From the NCBI RefSeq assembly GCF_014645735.1, contig NZ_BMMH01000003.1, positions 1 to 64,000 of the forward strand: a DNA stretch of 64,000 nt. Direction: 5' to 3'. The position numbers and the translations under genes are program-made. The stretch comes from Nocardia jinanensis (GTDB taxonomy: Bacteria > Actinomycetota > Actinomycetes > Mycobacteriales > Mycobacteriaceae). This document shows positions 63,029 to 64,000 of the stretch, piece by piece (the first letter of the stretch is position 1; each line of letters opens with the position of its first letter). Below the pieces are notes generated by a model. It did not search any database and had not been told where the DNA came from. It saw nothing but the letters and a program-made list of their open reading frames with translations.

Positions 63029-63951
63029 GAGAGACCAGGACGATGCCCGTCCCCGACGGCCTCGACGGGATGCGGGTGGACGCCGGCCTCGCGCGGCTGC
63101 TCGGACTGTCCCGGACCGCGGTCGCGGCCCTCGCCGAGGACGGTTCGGTACAACTCGACGGCCTGCCCGCCGGCAAATCCGACCGGCTCACCGCCGGAGC
63201 CTGGCTGGAAGTGGTGTTCCCCGAACCCCGGCGCGAACTGAGCATCGAAGCCGAGCCGGTGGAAGGTATGAAAATCCTCTACGCCGACGACGATATCGTC
63301 GCCGTGGACAAACCGGTCGGCGTCGCCGCACACACCGGGGTCGGGTGGAGTGGCCCCACCGTCGTCGGCGGATTGGCCGCGGCCGGCTACCGGATCTCCA
63401 CCTCGGGCGCCCACGAACGGCAGGGCATCGTGCACCGCCTCGACGTCGGCACCTCCGGAGTCATGGTGGTGGCGCAGTCCGAACATGCCTACACCGTGCT
63501 CAAACGCGCGTTCAAACAGCGCACCGTGGACAAGCGCTATCACGCCCTGGTCCAGGGCCACCCCGACCCCAGCAGCGGCACCATCGACGCCCCCATCGGC
63601 CGGGCCCGCGGCAACGATTGGAAGTTCGCGGTGACCTCCGACGGGCGGCCCAGCGTCACCCACTACGACACGGTGGAAGCGTTCCAGGCGGCGAGCCTGC
63701 TCGATATCCACCTGGAAACCGGCCGCACCCATCAGATCCGGGTGCACTTCTCCGCGATCCGGCATCCGTGCTGCGGTGACCTCACCTACGGCGCCGACCC
63801 CCGGCTGGCCGAACGACTGGGACTGCAACGCCAGTGGCTGCACGCCCGGGCACTGGGTTTCCAGCATCCCGCGGATGGCCGCTACCTGGAGATCACCAGC
63901 GAATACCCTGACGATCTCACGAACGCGCTGCGCGTCCTGCGCGACGCCTGA
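63025..63951 (+). CDS. RluA-family pseudouridine synthase
   Basis: 308 residues. An S4-like N-terminal domain ([26 protein letters not shown]) precedes the catalytic domain with Asp140 in HRLDVGTSG. Likely modifies 23S rRNA uridines as RluD does. ATGA overlap with lspA. Follows lspA in mycobacteria too (Rv1539-Rv1540). Confidence 0.94.
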   Translation: MRETRTMPVPDGLDGMRVDAGLARLLGLSRTAVAALAEDGSVQLDGLPAGKSDRLTAGAWLEVVFPEPRRELSIEAEPVEGMKILYADDDIVAVDKPVGVAAHTGVGWSGPTVVGGLAAAGYRISTSGAHERQGIVHRLDVGTSGVMVVAQSEHAYTVLKRAFKQRTVDKRYHALVQGHPDPSSGTIDAPIGRARGNDWKFAVTSDGRPSVTHYDTVEAFQAASLLDIHLETGRTHQIRVHFSAIRHPCCGDLTYGADPRLAERLGLQRQWLHARALGFQHPADGRYLEITSEYPDDLTNALRVLRDA

Positions 63952-63956
63952 CCCTT

Positions 63957-64000
63957 ATGTCCGAGGCACCCGCACCGTCCAGGCCCCGCATCCGCCGGGG
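63957..64000 (+). CDS. possible start of the next gene, truncated by the window
   Basis: ATG at 63957, five bases after the previous stop, opens a frame to the window end (MSEAPAPSRPRIRRG). No clear ribosome-binding site. Too short to assign. Confidence 0.35.
   Translation, partial: MSEAPAPSRPRIRR

Overview
The window is high-GC actinobacterial chromosome, most likely from a mycolic-acid-producing actinomycete close to Nocardia or Rhodococcus. Gene content and order point to this. In reverse orientation the window follows the Mycobacterium tuberculosis stretch from lspA/Rv1540 (here 62-64 kb) through dnaE1, ilvA, treY, bioA-F-D and bioB to nadABC and the his cluster (here 0-9.6 kb), with many lineage-specific genes between these landmarks. 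Codon use is uniformly GC-rich. I see no rRNA or tRNA gene, CRISPR array, prophage or insertion sequence.

Layout. 0-9.6 kb: histidine biosynthesis, split into a minus-strand arm (hisA/priA-impA-hisF-hisI) and a plus-strand arm (hisD-hisC-hisB-hisH), with a receptor-type Ser/Thr kinase and a small hypothetical gene between them. A tandem repeat carrying coupled mini-ORFs separates hisB from hisH. 9.6-15 kb: accessory genes (MerR regulator/SDR, secreted hydrolase, winged-helix protein, MarR regulator, arylamine N-acetyltransferase). 15-19.6 kb: de novo NAD synthesis (nadA-nadB-nadC) with the divergent regulator nrtR and a clear NrtR palindrome. 19.7-30.8 kb: biotin synthesis (bioB with auxiliary bsaP, bioF-bioD, bioA) under the TetR regulator BioQ, with four BioQ boxes. 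A two-component pair and a DUF2339 membrane protein lie inside this region. 30.8-44.3 kb: MarR/cupin pair, orphan treY, amidase, F420-type nitroreductase-like protein, ilvA, beta-lactamase-family hydrolase, ArsR-GNAT fusion, PucR-type regulator and phosphotriesterase-like lactonase. 44.4-49.3 kb: polar amino-acid ABC importer with a fused binding protein and permease, a second deazaflavin-type protein, a DUF4236 microprotein, a methyltransferase and a YbaB/WXG100 pair. 49.4-53 kb: dnaE. 53-60.5 kb: a LytS/LytTR two-component system flanking two sodium:solute (acetate-type) symporter operons, with an intergenic region rich in strong hairpins. 60.5-64 kb: VOC protein, lipoprotein, lspA and an RluA-family pseudouridine synthase.

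Regulation. Several units have readable cis-sites: NrtR box over nrtR, BioQ boxes at bioB/bioQ/bioF/bioA, a MarR palindrome between a MarR gene and its cupin neighbour, a MerR palindrome before the SDR gene, and a CRP/GlxR-like site before the acetate permease operon. At least ten genes have a -10-like hexamer (mostly TAnnnT) exactly 6-7 bases before the start codon and no Shine-Dalgarno, which suggests leaderless transcripts. Several of these hexamers lie inside or against a regulator palindrome.

The least explained elements are the triplicated start-stop repeat between hisB and hisH, the nested hairpin cluster at 53.78-54.02 kb, the duplicated BioQ operator/promoter unit, the nadB-nadC spacer hairpins and the YbaB-WXG100 pair without an ESX locus. 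All functional statements are from sequence reading and recalled family knowledge; no search was run.
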